Source: an uncultured Oscillibacter sp.
GTDB lineage: Bacteria > Bacillota > Clostridia > Oscillospirales > Oscillospiraceae
Assembly: GCA_900544615.1 (NCBI GenBank)
Contig: UQVS01000032.1
Location: 1-12,172 of the forward strand
Direction of reading: 5' to 3'
Length of the DNA: 12,172 nt
Shown here: positions 1 to 7,225 of the stretch, piece by piece
Position numbering within the stretch: position 1 is the stretch's first letter
Layout: every line of letters starts with the position of its first letter
Position numbers and translations under genes: made by a program
The notes under the pieces: model-generated
What the model saw: only the letters and a program-made list of their open reading frames with translations
What the model was told of the DNA's origin: nothing
Databases searched by the model: none

Positions 1-438
1 CCGCGGGACATCCTGCGCAAGGCGGACCGCATGAGCATGGCCCACAGCCTGGAGCTGCGGGTGCCGTTCCTGGACCGGCAGGTGCTGGCCGCGGCGCAGG
101 CCCTGCCCCGGCGGTACCGCTGCACCGGGCGGCGCGGAAAAATCGCCCTGCGCGCCGCCGCGGCCCGCCGCCTGCCGCCCCAACTGGCCGACGCGCCGAA
201 GCGCGGCTTCCCCGTGCCGCTGGCGGACTGGCTGCGGCAGGAGAAATATTACGCGCTGGTCAAGGCCAAACTCACCGGCCCGGCAGCCGAGCGCTTTTTT
301 GACACGGGTGCGCTCTGCGCCCTGCTGGACGCCCACCGTGCGGGAAAAACCAACGCTATGACGAAGCTCTGGGCGTTTTACTGCTTTATTGAGTGGTATG
401 AGGTGTATTTCACGGGAAAAATCCCGCCGGATTTGTAA
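1..438 (+). CDS. asnB: Asparagine synthase (glutamine-hydrolysing), C-terminal part; 5' end outside window
   Basis: The reading frame is open from base 1 and ends at TAA 436-438, giving the last 145 residues of an asparagine synthase B. The frame opens with DILRKADRMSMAHSLELRVP followed by FLDRQVL, a hallmark block of the C-terminal synthetase (ATP pyrophosphatase) domain. A KRGFPVPLADWLR block follows, typical of the family's C-terminus. The enzyme makes asparagine from aspartate, ATP and glutamine in the cytoplasm. The N-terminal glutaminase domain must lie left of the window. The gene is very GC-rich, clearly more so than the island to the right, and marks the conserved chromosomal backbone. 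No obvious terminator follows; the tRNA promoter starts 20 bases after the stop. The family call is firm, but which paralogue (AsnB or an AsnO/exosortase-associated type) cannot be decided from this fragment. Confidence 0.93.
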   Translation, partial: PRDILRKADRMSMAHSLELRVPFLDRQVLAAAQALPRRYRCTGRRGKIALRAAAARRLPPQLADAPKRGFPVPLADWLRQEKYYALVKAKLTGPAAERFFDTGALCALLDAHRAGKTNAMTKLWAFYCFIEWYEVYFTGKIPPDL

Positions 439-457
439 AAAAGTTTTTGCAAAATGC

Positions 458-486
458 TTGACAACCCGGCTCTCCGTTGCTATAAT
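458..486 (+). promoter_or_regulatory. Consensus promoter of the tRNA cluster
   Basis: TTGACA (458-463), a 17-base spacer and TATAAT (481-486) form a perfect sigma-A promoter. It lies 42 bases before tRNA-Arg. Such strong promoters are usual for stable RNA genes. A small GTCC-CTCGC-GGAC hairpin sits in the short leader. Confidence 0.9.
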
Positions 487-528
487 ATCTTACGCAGTAT
501 GTCCCTCGCGGACATGAACCCGCAATAA

Positions 529-605
<77 letters not shown>

Positions 606-642
606 GCTCTCTGGGCAGCGTCGGTATGAACGGTTTATATGT

Positions 643-719
643 GGTGGGTGTAGTTCAATTGGCAGAGCACTGGATTGTGGTTCCAGGTGTTGTGGGTTCG
701 AGTCCCATCACCCACCCCA
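643..719 (+). tRNA. tRNA-His (anticodon GTG)
   Basis: The acceptor stem GTGGGTG/CACCCAC is perfect. It is preceded by the extra G (643) that is the identity element of tRNA-His, facing C716. The anticodon stem CTGGA/TCCAG carries the loop TTGTGGT (anticodon GTG). The T arm is GTGGG-TTCGAGT-CCCAT and CCA is encoded at 717-719. Confidence 0.95.
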
Positions 720-724
720 GACAT

Positions 725-760
725 GAGGGGACCGGGATATCCCCGGTTCCCTCTCTTTTT
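725..760 (+). terminator. Rho-independent terminator inside the tRNA cluster
   Basis: Stem GAGGGGACCGGG (725-736) pairs with CCCGGTTCCCTC (742-753), with one G-T pair, around a five-base loop. It is followed by TCTTTTT. It probably ends or attenuates the Arg-His transcript before tRNA-Gln, although no separate strong promoter for Gln-Lys is visible. Confidence 0.75.
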
Positions 761-766
761 CCACTT

Positions 767-841
767 AGGGGCGTAGCCAAGTGGTAAGGCAAGGGACTTT
801 GACTCCCTCATCCGCTGGTTCGAGTCCAGCCGTCCCTGCCA
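767..841 (+). tRNA. tRNA-Gln (anticodon TTG)
   Basis: Acceptor AGGGGCG/CGTCCCT (one G-T pair), anticodon stem AGGGA/TCCCT with loop CTTTGAC (anticodon TTG), T arm GCTGG-TTCGAGT-CCAGC, discriminator G, CCA encoded. The short D arm GCC..GGC is typical of bacterial tRNA-Gln. Confidence 0.93.
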
Positions 842-898
842 GCGACCAGCGAAGCCGGCCCCCGCCGTCCCTTATGCGGGCGCGGCAGAATCAGCTAT

Positions 899-974
899 GA
901 CCCGGTAGCTCAGTCGGCAGAGCAACTGCCTTTTAAGCAGTGGGTCCGGGGTTCGAATCCCCGCCGGGTCACCA
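899..974 (+). tRNA. tRNA-Lys (anticodon TTT)
   Basis: Acceptor GACCCGG/CCGGGTC is perfect. Anticodon stem ACTGC/GCAGT has loop CTTTTAA (anticodon TTT), T arm is CGGGG-TTCGAAT-CCCCG, and CCA is encoded. It is the last tRNA before the accessory region, so its 3' end is a natural candidate integration site. However, no second copy of that 3' end is visible in the window. Confidence 0.95.
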
Positions 975-1014
975 AAGAGAAACACCACCCAACAGGGTGG
1001 TGTTTCTCTTTGGT
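971..1014 (+). terminator. 20-bp perfect hairpin terminator overlapping the tRNA-Lys 3' end
   Basis: Bases 971-990 (beginning with the tRNA's own ACCA) pair perfectly with 995-1014 around loop AACA. The right arm is T-rich (TTTCTCTTT), but there is no clean T tail after the stem. The hairpin most likely ends the tRNA operon. It is odd that the mature tRNA end forms part of the stem. Confidence 0.75.
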
Positions 1015-1205
1015 GCGCTTTCGATCTGCTGTGCAGATCGTCCGCCTGCGGCGGATCTATTCAAAAGCAGGAAAACCCGACAAAGGTTTTCCCTGCAAGC
1101 ATCCCTTTCCTTGCGGGAAATGGAAGATATTGCATCTTTTTTGTCAGCGCTTCACAGATAAGGAAACCGAGGATCCGCAATGGTTCCCCGGTTTTCCTTT
1201 TATTT
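1015..1205. other. Gene-free hairpin-rich spacer after the tRNAs
   Basis: I see no convincing gene here. Instead there is a run of stem-loops: CGATCTGC/GCAGATCG (1022-1040), TCCGCC/GGCGGA (1041-1055), a bulged 11-bp stem around GGAAAACC/GGTTTTCC (1067-1096), and a longer imperfect stem at 1160-1199. The last is followed by TTATTTT and reads as a degenerate rho-independent terminator on the plus strand. Short open frames crossing it lack ribosome sites. The region may be a decayed intergenic repeat or an integration border. Confidence 0.5.
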
Positions 1206-1302
1206 TCAACAGTTTGCGGGCCTACCAGAATTGCAAAGACATTGCCGGAATTTCCACGAAAGAGGCGGAATAGCAAATCAAATTACACACGAATATGAAA
1301 GG

Positions 1303-1335
1303 CCGCCCCACAGCGTCACGCTGCGAGGCGGTTTT
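1303..1335 (-). terminator. Terminator of the phage lysis genes, probably bidirectional
   Basis: CCGCCCCACAGCG (1303-1315) pairs with CGCTGCGAGGCGG (1319-1331), with two wobble pairs read from the minus strand. It begins five bases past the endolysin stop codon. On the plus strand it is followed by TTTTGTTAT. On the minus strand it is followed by CCTTTCATATT. It can therefore serve both directions. Confidence 0.75.
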
Positions 1336-1336
1336 G

Positions 1337-1831
1337 TTATGCCGGATCAGGATACCCCGGCCTGATGCCTACGGTAATCAGCCCCACGTTCCGGCGGCGC
1401 TTCATGACGGCCCCGCCGTTGGTGTCGTTGCCGGCGCCGGTGTTGCCCTCAATGGTGAGGATCGTGCTGCCGACAACGCCCGCCACGATCCCCACGTGTT
1501 CTGTCTTTTTGCGGCTGCCGGAAAAATCGAAAAATACGATGTCCCCCGGCCGAAAGCTGCTGGTGACGATCTGCCGGGGCGCGTACACCCGATAGCGGTT
1601 GACAAACGCCGTGCAGCTGGCGGTTTTGTACAGACTGAACCCGGCCTCTCGGAACACCCACCACACAAACGCCATGCACCACGGATACGCGCGGCCGGAG
1701 ACCTCCCGGCCATAGTATGCCGTGTTGTACTTGACCTTATTGGAGTTGGAGGGCATCTCCACGACGCCCTCCTGCCACTCCGCAATCTGAAGCACCGCCC
1801 GGCGGGTCTTTGCATTCAGTGCGCCGGTCAT
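1337..1831 (-). CDS. CHAP-domain peptidoglycan hydrolase (phage endolysin)
   Basis: This 164-residue protein has the layout of a CHAP/NlpC-P60-like amidase or endopeptidase that cuts cell-wall peptide bonds, as phage endolysins do. The likely catalytic Cys52 sits in YPWCMAFVWW, His112 in TEHVGIV, and Glu128 in TIEGNTG. The RPGDIVFFDF segment (94-103) is typical of the family. There is no signal peptide, so export would need a holin or lysis. The start chosen (ATG 1831) overlaps the upstream stop as TGATG, indicating translational coupling; a longer frame starting 60 bases upstream is less likely. A terminator follows directly. The gene looks intact, although the tail genes that should accompany it are reduced to fragments. 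Domain assignment is firm; the exact bond cleaved is unknown. Confidence 0.88.
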   Translation of the reverse strand: MTGALNAKTRRAVLQIAEWQEGVVEMPSNSNKVKYNTAYYGREVSGRAYPWCMAFVWWVFREAGFSLYKTASCTAFVNRYRVYAPRQIVTSSFRPGDIVFFDFSGSRKKTEHVGIVAGVVGSTILTIEGNTGAGNDTNGGAVMKRRRNVGLITVGIRPGYPDPA

Positions 1832-2160
1832 CACTCTGCCTCGGTCAGCGCCGCCCCCTTGACAGTGAAAACCTTTCCGGCGATCATGCACAGGGCGTAC
1901 ATCTCGCCGCAGTCGCAGCCCACCAGATGGCCGTCCCTGACCTCCACCTTGTCCAGCGTGCCGGTGCCGGTATCCAGCAGGCCGAAGCCGTTGGCGTTGG
2001 CGGCAGTCTCTGCCTTGGCCGCTGCGGTTTCTTCGGCGGTCAGCTCATTTTTGCCGGGTTCCAGATGGATGCCAGCGCCCATCTCCGCCAGCGCGGCGTT
2101 GGTCTCCTCCAACGTGGTCTGGCCTGCGGTGTACTTGTTGAGAATTTCAGTCATGCTCAT
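1831..2160 (-). CDS. Small phage-associated protein of unknown function
   Basis: The protein has 109 residues beginning MSMTEILNKYTAGQTTLEE. I chose this ATG because GGGAG lies seven bases before it; a start 18 bases upstream has no such site. The N-terminal half (about 1-45) looks helical, with an Ala/Glu-rich stretch EETAAAKAETAANANGFG near residues 43-60. The C-terminal half is a compact domain with GCDCGEMYALCMIAGKVFTVKG, i.e. three closely spaced cysteines. The gene overlaps the endolysin by one base (TGATG). Small proteins of this kind often sit between tail-fibre and endolysin genes in Clostridia prophages, so a structural or lysis-accessory role is possible. I do not recognise a named family. 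Confidence 0.7.
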   Translation of the reverse strand: MSMTEILNKYTAGQTTLEETNAALAEMGAGIHLEPGKNELTAEETAAAKAETAANANGFGLLDTGTGTLDKVEVRDGHLVGCDCGEMYALCMIAGKVFTVKGAALTEAE

Positions 2161-2207
2161 ACGATTACTCCCTTTCACATAATTTTACGCTGCGCCCGCA
2201 GCGATGG

Positions 2208-2459
2208 TTACTCCGAAACTGCCTCCACATACAGCCCCACCAGTGCGCTCAGCGGATGATACACCGGGCTACCGGTATCCCGGTTGCACAGATACGTCAC
2301 GCCGTCCTGCGTGTAGTACTTGCCGTTTTCCAGCGCCATGCTGCCGCTGTAGGGGATGGGGTCGTACTTCGTGCCGTCGTGGGTTTCGTCAATGCGTTCC
2401 CACAGGCTTTCCGTGCCAGTCATGCCCGGCGTCCAGCTGTCCTGAGAGGTATCCCAATA
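2208..2459 (-). pseudogene. Phage tail carbohydrate-binding-like fragment
   Basis: The frame reads YWDTSQDSWTPGMTGTESLW, then later ALENGKYYTQDGVTYLCNRD and a GLYVEAV end. This pattern (W-x-P...LW..I, then N-G-K-x-Y-x-Q-D-G-x-x-Y-x-C) is the chitin-binding-like (CBM5/12 type) module found at the C-terminus of Clostridia phage tail or fibre proteins. The frame has no start codon before ATG 2423, yet recognisable module sequence continues upstream of that ATG to about 2459. The true N-terminus is therefore missing. ATG 2423 overlaps the stop of the adjacent fragment as ATGA, so a 71-residue product could still be translated by coupling. I call it a remnant; a genuine coupled small gene is the alternative. 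Confidence 0.6.
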
Positions 2460-2704
2460 ACGCCCAGATCGTTTTCTACTGCTCCATATTGGAATTCAAG
2501 ATAGACAGCCTTGCAAGGGTCAAAGTTCAGTCTTATTTCATTAACAATCTCTGTTAAAGTTGTTTCTGCAACTTTTACCCATTCGTTTCCCCCTGCTTGC
2601 CCAGCGGCAGGCGCATCAATTCCTGCACATATACCGTTCTCATACGTCACTCCCCAACCTTCGATTTTCAGATTGCCGGACGCAGTACGCAGCCGTCCCA
2701 GCAT
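2420..2704 (-). pseudogene. Phage tail or fibre protein fragment
   Basis: The frame from ATG 2704 gives MLGRLRTASGNLKIEGWGV... followed by WVKVAETTLTEIVNEIRLNF and KAVYLEFQYG. The W-x-K-I-A-E-T-T-L-T-E pattern followed by a K-x-V-x-L strand is common in beta-sandwich modules of Firmicutes phage tail-associated proteins. The frame then runs into an unrelated-looking tail, GIPLRTAGRRA, and stops at 2420, inside the next tail fragment. Upstream, the frame stays open only into the terminator of the surface-protein gene, so the natural 5' part is absent or this is the start of a truncated gene. AGGGGG lies very close to ATG 2704; ATG 2746 is the alternative start. Most likely a deletion remnant. 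Confidence 0.5.
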
Positions 2705-2748
2705 CTCCCCCTCTCTCTGCCGGGATTCGTGTATAAAAACGTGCATGG

Positions 2749-2780
2749 AAAAAGCCACCCCGCCAAAATGGCGGGGTGGC
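2749..2780 (-). terminator. Strong terminator of the SLH surface-protein gene
   Basis: An 11-bp perfect stem GCCACCCCGCC/GGCGGGGTGGC with a five-base loop is followed on the minus strand by TTTTT. It lies 38 bases past the stop of the surface-protein gene. Confidence 0.92.
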
Positions 2781-2817
2781 TGCATTTCAGATGATTACAG
2801 AATCAGGTGAAATCAGT

Positions 2818-5481
2818 TTACTTTTCAACAACCTTCAGGAACAGAGTGGTGACATCCTGATCGTCGTTCATGATGGTCCAGACTGCCTCGATGTTGTAGT
2901 TCTTCTCAATCTTGGAGAGAGAATAGGTTTCAACATCGGTGCCGTCAATCACGACTACCTTGCAGTCATCAGCCAGATAGAAGCCCTTGGTGGCATTGCT
3001 GCCGTTCGCCTCAACGAAGGTCAGAACGTCGCCGTCCTTCTCCATGACGCGGGCAGGAGTGTACAGGCTCTGGCTGTAGTTCTTCTCGTTGTCGAGAGCC
3101 TCGGTGTACTTGGTAGTAACCTGCTTGCAGCTCTTGATGTAGCCGTTCTCGTCAACCTTGACATCAGTGTACAGGCCGTTCTCCAGATCATCGAAGTCCT
3201 CGTTGAACTTCAGAGTGGTTTCCTTGCCGTCCACGATGGCGTTGTACTGATAGTACACGTTCTTGTCGGAATCCTTGCCCTTCTTGTCGTAGTCACCCTC
3301 GTACAGGAAGAACACGCTGCCCTTGCTGTCAGCGCCCTCGGTATCGGCGTAATCGTCGTTGGCCAGGTCGATGAACACATACTGGGCATAGCGGCCGTCA
3401 GTCACGACAGCGAACTTGGGGGTATCTTCCTCTTCCAAAGTGCCATTGGCGGGGATAGTCAGGTCAATAGTGGGCAGGTTCTTGATGCCGGTGTAGACCG
3501 TGGCCTCGTCATCACCATTGATGATTACGAACGTCGTCTCCTTGGTAGCGCGGGCGCCCATCACATCCACAACATACTTGGCCTCAATGGAAGCGCTCTT
3601 GGTATTGCCGTCAGAACTGGTAGTCCAATCCTTGTCTTCCACGATTTCAGCCAGAGCCTTGGCCTCATTGGTATTCTTGTTGTTGGAATCCTTAGTCCAC
3701 TTCTTAGAGGTCAGATCATACTTGCCGTTGCTCTTGGTCTTGTAGGTGAACAGATAGCCAGCATCATCCGTAGAAGGAGTGACAGCGTTCTTGGCTTTCA
3801 CGTCATCAACTTCGTTGAGTTCGATCTTCTTGGCAGTACCGTCAGTGAAGTAGGCATAAGCGCTGATGGTAGCCTTGGTGGAAACACCGGAAGCCTCGTA
3901 GCTGTCAACATAGACATACTCGTCATCGGTGTCAACCTCGTCAACCGCGATCACGAAGCCGTAGTTGTCCAGATAGAACACGGCGTCCTCACCAATCTCA
4001 TACTCACCGTTGAAGCTGCACAGAGCGGCGAACTTGGCGCTGTAGTTGTACTTGGTGCCGCCGGCGGTGACGCTGTCCTTCTCGTCCATCCAGCCATCGT
4101 CATAGTTGCTCTCATAGGTAGTAACCTTGGCGGTGGTGGTATCAGCCTTCTCGATGGACTTGACCTCATACTTGCCGTTGTCGTTATAGGCAACAGTCAC
4201 CAGAACGACATCGTCTTCCTTGAAAGCATCCAGACCGTCGAAATCGTCAGAGGACAGAACCTCGCCGTCCTTCACGAAATCGCCGTCGAAGTTCTTGACG
4301 TCGATATCCAGCTCCTCGTCGTCCTTGTCGTAGTCATCCTCGACAGTGGCAACGTAGGTGTTGATCTCAACGATGCGGACACCGTCCACGTCTTCCTTGA
4401 CGCCGTCCTTAATGACATAGACCTCGGTCAGGACGCCCTTGCCGCCGATCTTCTTGTCATTGTTCTTCTCAACAGCGAAGCCATCGGTGTAAGCGGTGGG
4501 AGTTGCCTTGGTGCTCTTAGCAGTCAGCTTGCCGTCCACGAAGAAAGCGGCATCTTCATCTTCGCCATACTTCTCGAAGCCGAACTTGTCGCCCAGATCA
4601 GCATAGACTTCCTTGCCCTTCACCTTGTCGGTGTAAACGGCGTCAGGAGTCTTGGCATAGGTGCCGATTTCCTTGGACTTGTTCTTCCAGGTGGTAGCGG
4701 GACGAGAGAAATCGTCCTTGTCAGAGGTGCCCTTCAGATCGGGGAAGTACTTCTCGGCGAACTGCAGAGTCTTCTCATCGCCGATGGCCAGACCGGTCTT
4801 GTTGCCGGTGGTAACTTCCTTGGCGGTGGACTTGTTGGTGAAGGTGATGCCGTTGACGGTGACGGAGTTGTTGTTCTCATACTCCACCATGGTGGCCTTC
4901 AGGGTGTTGAAGGCATACAGGCAAGCCTCTTCACGGTTGACAGCCTTGACGCCGTTGAAATCGCCGGTCAGATCATCGTCCAGACCGATGTTCAGAGCGC
5001 GCTTGGCAACGTTGATGGACCAGTTGTTGCCGGTGTAGTTCTCGGTCTCGGCGTCATAGCCCAGAGCGCCCAGCAGCATCTTCATGAAAGCATAGCCGGT
5101 CAGGCTGTTGCCGGGACGGAAGGTGCCGTCAGCATAGCCGGAGATGATGCCTTCCTTCTGGCAGTAAGCGATGTAGCCAGCGAAGGTGTTGGTGGTGGGA
5201 ACGTCCTTGTAAGGAGCAGCATCAGCCACCAGGGCGGATGCGGTGGTGGGGCCAAGGATCAGGTTGCAGATGATCTTGGCGGCAGCACCACGGGTCAGGG
5301 TGTTGGTGGGACGGAAGTCACCTTCGGCATAGCCGTCGATGACCTTTGCGGCGGACATCACGTCAACAGCTTCTTTGTAATTGATCTTGCTGCTGTCGGT
5401 GAAGTCCTTGGCGCCGGCGCTGACAGTGACCAGGGACATGGTCATTACCAGAGCCAGAACCAATGAAAGAAATTTCTTCAT
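2818..5481 (-). CDS. Large secreted SLH-domain (S-layer type) surface protein
   Basis: This is an 887-residue exported protein. Residues 1-24 form a Sec signal peptide (MKKFLSLVLALVMTMSLVTV, cleavage near SAGA-KD). Three S-layer homology repeats follow: about 27-77 (VIDGYAEGDFRPTNTLTRGA), 91-140 (IISGYADGTFRPGNSLTGY) and a more divergent third at about 150-200. SLH repeats bind secondary cell-wall polymers, so the protein is held non-covalently at the surface. The remaining ~680 residues are very acidic and rich in D, E, K, Y, T and V, with many short beta-strand-like runs such as DDEYVYVDSYEA. This fits a self-assembling S-layer or adhesive body, but no enzymatic motif is seen. AAGGAGG lies 11 bases before the ATG. 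The gene is monocistronic, with its own promoter, a long leader and a strong terminator, as expected for an abundant protein. Its precise role is not shown. Confidence 0.9.
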   Translation of the reverse strand: MKKFLSLVLALVMTMSLVTVSAGAKDFTDSSKINYKEAVDVMSAAKVIDGYAEGDFRPTNTLTRGAAAKIICNLILGPTTASALVADAAPYKDVPTTNTFAGYIAYCQKEGIISGYADGTFRPGNSLTGYAFMKMLLGALGYDAETENYTGNNWSINVAKRALNIGLDDDLTGDFNGVKAVNREEACLYAFNTLKATMVEYENNNSVTVNGITFTNKSTAKEVTTGNKTGLAIGDEKTLQFAEKYFPDLKGTSDKDDFSRPATTWKNKSKEIGTYAKTPDAVYTDKVKGKEVYADLGDKFGFEKYGEDEDAAFFVDGKLTAKSTKATPTAYTDGFAVEKNNDKKIGGKGVLTEVYVIKDGVKEDVDGVRIVEINTYVATVEDDYDKDDEELDIDVKNFDGDFVKDGEVLSSDDFDGLDAFKEDDVVLVTVAYNDNGKYEVKSIEKADTTTAKVTTYESNYDDGWMDEKDSVTAGGTKYNYSAKFAALCSFNGEYEIGEDAVFYLDNYGFVIAVDEVDTDDEYVYVDSYEASGVSTKATISAYAYFTDGTAKKIELNEVDDVKAKNAVTPSTDDAGYLFTYKTKSNGKYDLTSKKWTKDSNNKNTNEAKALAEIVEDKDWTTSSDGNTKSASIEAKYVVDVMGARATKETTFVIINGDDEATVYTGIKNLPTIDLTIPANGTLEEEDTPKFAVVTDGRYAQYVFIDLANDDYADTEGADSKGSVFFLYEGDYDKKGKDSDKNVYYQYNAIVDGKETTLKFNEDFDDLENGLYTDVKVDENGYIKSCKQVTTKYTEALDNEKNYSQSLYTPARVMEKDGDVLTFVEANGSNATKGFYLADDCKVVVIDGTDVETYSLSKIEKNYNIEAVWTIMNDDQDVTTLFLKVVEK

Positions 5482-5536
5482 GGTTTTTCTTTCCTCCTTA
5501 AAATATTTGCGTCAGTTCCTTCTGTGGGCCTCTGAC

Positions 5537-5597
5537 GGGCTGGAACCCCGTTTCCTTTGACATAAGTCGTAAGGAACTGGTGTCTCGTTCCAGCCCG
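5537..5597 (-). promoter_or_regulatory. Structured 5' leader of the surface-protein mRNA
   Basis: CGGGCTGGAAC (5536-5546) and GTTCCAGCCCG (5587-5597) form an 11-bp perfect stem. Inside its 40-base loop, GTTTCCTT (5550-5557) and AAGGAACT (5571-5578) can form a second stem. AGTTCCTT-type octamers recur around it (near 5514, 5571 and 5613). Long stable leaders are common on S-layer mRNAs, where they protect the message. A trans-acting control role is possible but unproven. Confidence 0.55.
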
Positions 5598-5630
5598 GAG
5601 AAAACCCCGCGAAGTTCCTTTCGCAATGCT

Positions 5631-5659
5631 AATTTAACCACAAAAAATGGCCCTGTCTA
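5631..5659 (-). promoter_or_regulatory. Probable promoter of the surface-protein gene
   Basis: On the minus strand, TAGACA (5659-5654), a 17-base spacer and TAAATT (5636-5631) make a reasonable sigma-A promoter. It would give a leader of roughly 140 bases. The dyad AGTGTTACACT (5684-5694) lies just upstream, in a position suited to a regulator. Confidence 0.6.
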
Positions 5660-5728
5660 CGGTTTTGAAAGCCTTTTAATCCAAGTGTTACACTGCACGC
5701 AAACCGTGCATTGACTGCTGATGAATCG

Positions 5729-7033
5729 TTACTTTCCCGTCGCTTTCTGCTCATCAGCAAAGTTTCTTTTTTGCCCGGCAGCCGGCGCTGACAGCGTGTA
5801 AACTCCCTTTTCGTTACACAGGACGCCTGCCAAGACCATCTGCTTCAAAATACGGCCGCACTGGCGTTCCTGAAGCCCAAGATGCTTCGCCAGCTCCATC
5901 AGACAGCCTTTGCCGTTTTCAGTCAGATAGGCCCGGACAGATTCTTCCTGCTGCTCCGGGGCAGCGACGGCTCCGGGCGGATAGTAGGTCGAATTCACCC
6001 TCACAAGCCGGCCTTTCTCCGTCAGCTCCTTCAGGCGGGCGTGAGCAGTTGCCGGGGACACCTGTAGTGCTGCAACAACATCTGCCCGCAGCAGATACCC
6101 TTGTGTCCGGGCCAAATGTTCAATCTGCACTTTCTCCGAATCCTTTTGGGTATTTCCGCGCAAGTAGCGGATTGTCACATTCTCTACATTGCCACGGATC
6201 AAAGCGGTTCTCATGAGTTTGGAAATGCGGGCAACATCCATGGGATGGCGAATACCGGGTGACAGAACAACGTGGGGATCTTCCCCCTCTGCGCGGTGGG
6301 CATATTCACGTAAAAGGACACTTCGTACAGAGAGCGCCAGCGGGATCGTCCGCTGTTCCAGGCGGATTACATTTTCCTGAAAATCTATTTGATCCCATGT
6401 CAAAGCTGCAATCTCCGTCAATTGGAGATTCATCTGCCACCGAAGCCACAGCGCAATTCCCGCGGGGGTATCTTTGCTATCCTGAAGGACCTTCCACATC
6501 TGATATTCACCGTTTTCTTTCGACAGGCACTGTGATTTTACATTTTGGTGAAGCTTCAGACCTGCATACGTTCTTTGGAACGTATCCACCGACAAGCCGG
6601 AAACGCGTATGGCATAGGCCCAGCCATGCTCTTCAATCTGACGAATGACATAATCGTGGCGCAGATCCGTCAGCCGCACATGGGGCATACCGGCTCGATC
6701 CAACGTTTTCCGAACGAGTCGGGAAACAGAACTGGGGGCCATGGCGTCCTGATATTTTTCAGAGGCAACAACATATGGCGACATATTCGAGGATGCTGTA
6801 ATTCTCAGGTGCAGACACTGCTGTGTATCATCATTCAGAGGGATTTCCCGGTCTTTCAATGCAATTATTTTTTTCTCGGTGTAAATATCTCCCCAGGTCA
6901 GCGAGCAGATTTCTTCTCTGGTCATTCCCTGAAGCCACGACAGACGCAGAATAGCGCCTACTGCGTTGCCGGGGTTTTCTTTCAGGAGTTTCCACATGGT
7001 ATCTTCGTCAGGACGGTTGATATCGACTGTCAT
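5729..7033 (-). CDS. Tandem degenerate tyrosine-recombinase-like protein with two winged-helix domains (putative regulator)
   Basis: The protein has 434 residues, with GGGAGG five bases before ATG 7033. Two halves repeat one another: MWKLLKEN...AILRLSWLQGMTREEICSLTW (13-47) and MWKVLQDS...ALWLRWQMNLQLTEIAALTW (179-213). Each looks like the start of a tyrosine-recombinase catalytic domain (G-x-R-x-x-E-L-x-x-L-x-W box). The catalytic Arg is replaced by Thr38 in the first copy and Gln204 in the second. Copy 1 keeps LTDLRHDY (Arg125, but Thr instead of His at the HxLR site) and a Tyr156 in the usual place. Copy 2 keeps only a vestigial IRYLRGN and no tyrosine. Two winged-helix-like domains follow: about 303-350 (LLRADVVAALQVSPATAHAR) and 363-415 (LMELAKHLGLQERQCGRILK). 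A DNA-binding regulator evolved from recombinase domains fits best. It lies just upstream of the surface-protein gene and downstream of the inverted-repeat segment. An accessory factor for the neighbouring recombinase is the alternative. Confidence 0.75.
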   Translation of the reverse strand: MTVDINRPDEDTMWKLLKENPGNAVGAILRLSWLQGMTREEICSLTWGDIYTEKKIIALKDREIPLNDDTQQCLHLRITASSNMSPYVVASEKYQDAMAPSSVSRLVRKTLDRAGMPHVRLTDLRHDYVIRQIEEHGWAYAIRVSGLSVDTFQRTYAGLKLHQNVKSQCLSKENGEYQMWKVLQDSKDTPAGIALWLRWQMNLQLTEIAALTWDQIDFQENVIRLEQRTIPLALSVRSVLLREYAHRAEGEDPHVVLSPGIRHPMDVARISKLMRTALIRGNVENVTIRYLRGNTQKDSEKVQIEHLARTQGYLLRADVVAALQVSPATAHARLKELTEKGRLVRVNSTYYPPGAVAAPEQQEESVRAYLTENGKGCLMELAKHLGLQERQCGRILKQMVLAGVLCNEKGVYTLSAPAAGQKRNFADEQKATGK

Positions 7034-7225
7034 AAATGCCTCCCACTACGCCAGAACGACGTTGTTATGCGCTGACCCGGTGAAAGGCTGTATTTCTGTA
7101 CTATATAAGTGCGTGTTTCAATTAACGCCTGTCGCCCATCATCAAGGTCGGTTTTTATTCCTGAACTTCTTGAAAATGGGTTCTCAGACCTGCCGCTAAG
7201 AGTCGATATGCACTTCAGCCTGCAT

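Noticed and set aside
899..974. tRNA-Lys as the proven attachment site of the island.
   Set aside because: No second copy of the tRNA 3' end is visible in the window and the only intact tyrosine recombinase sits by its own inverted repeats, so integration here remains a guess.
1295..2182. A 295-codon plus-strand frame across the endolysin region.
   Set aside because: It is antisense to the CHAP endolysin and its coupled neighbour, both of which have clear family or translation signals. The plus frame shows no motif or ribosome site.
2776..5466. An 896-codon open frame on the plus strand, fully antisense to the surface-protein gene.
   Set aside because: It has no ribosome site and a V/L/G/I-monotonous composition. 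It mirrors the surface-protein gene, whose biased codon use (many GAC, GTC, AAG and few TTA, CTA, TCA) leaves few stops on the other strand. The minus-strand protein has a signal peptide, SLH repeats, promoter and terminator.
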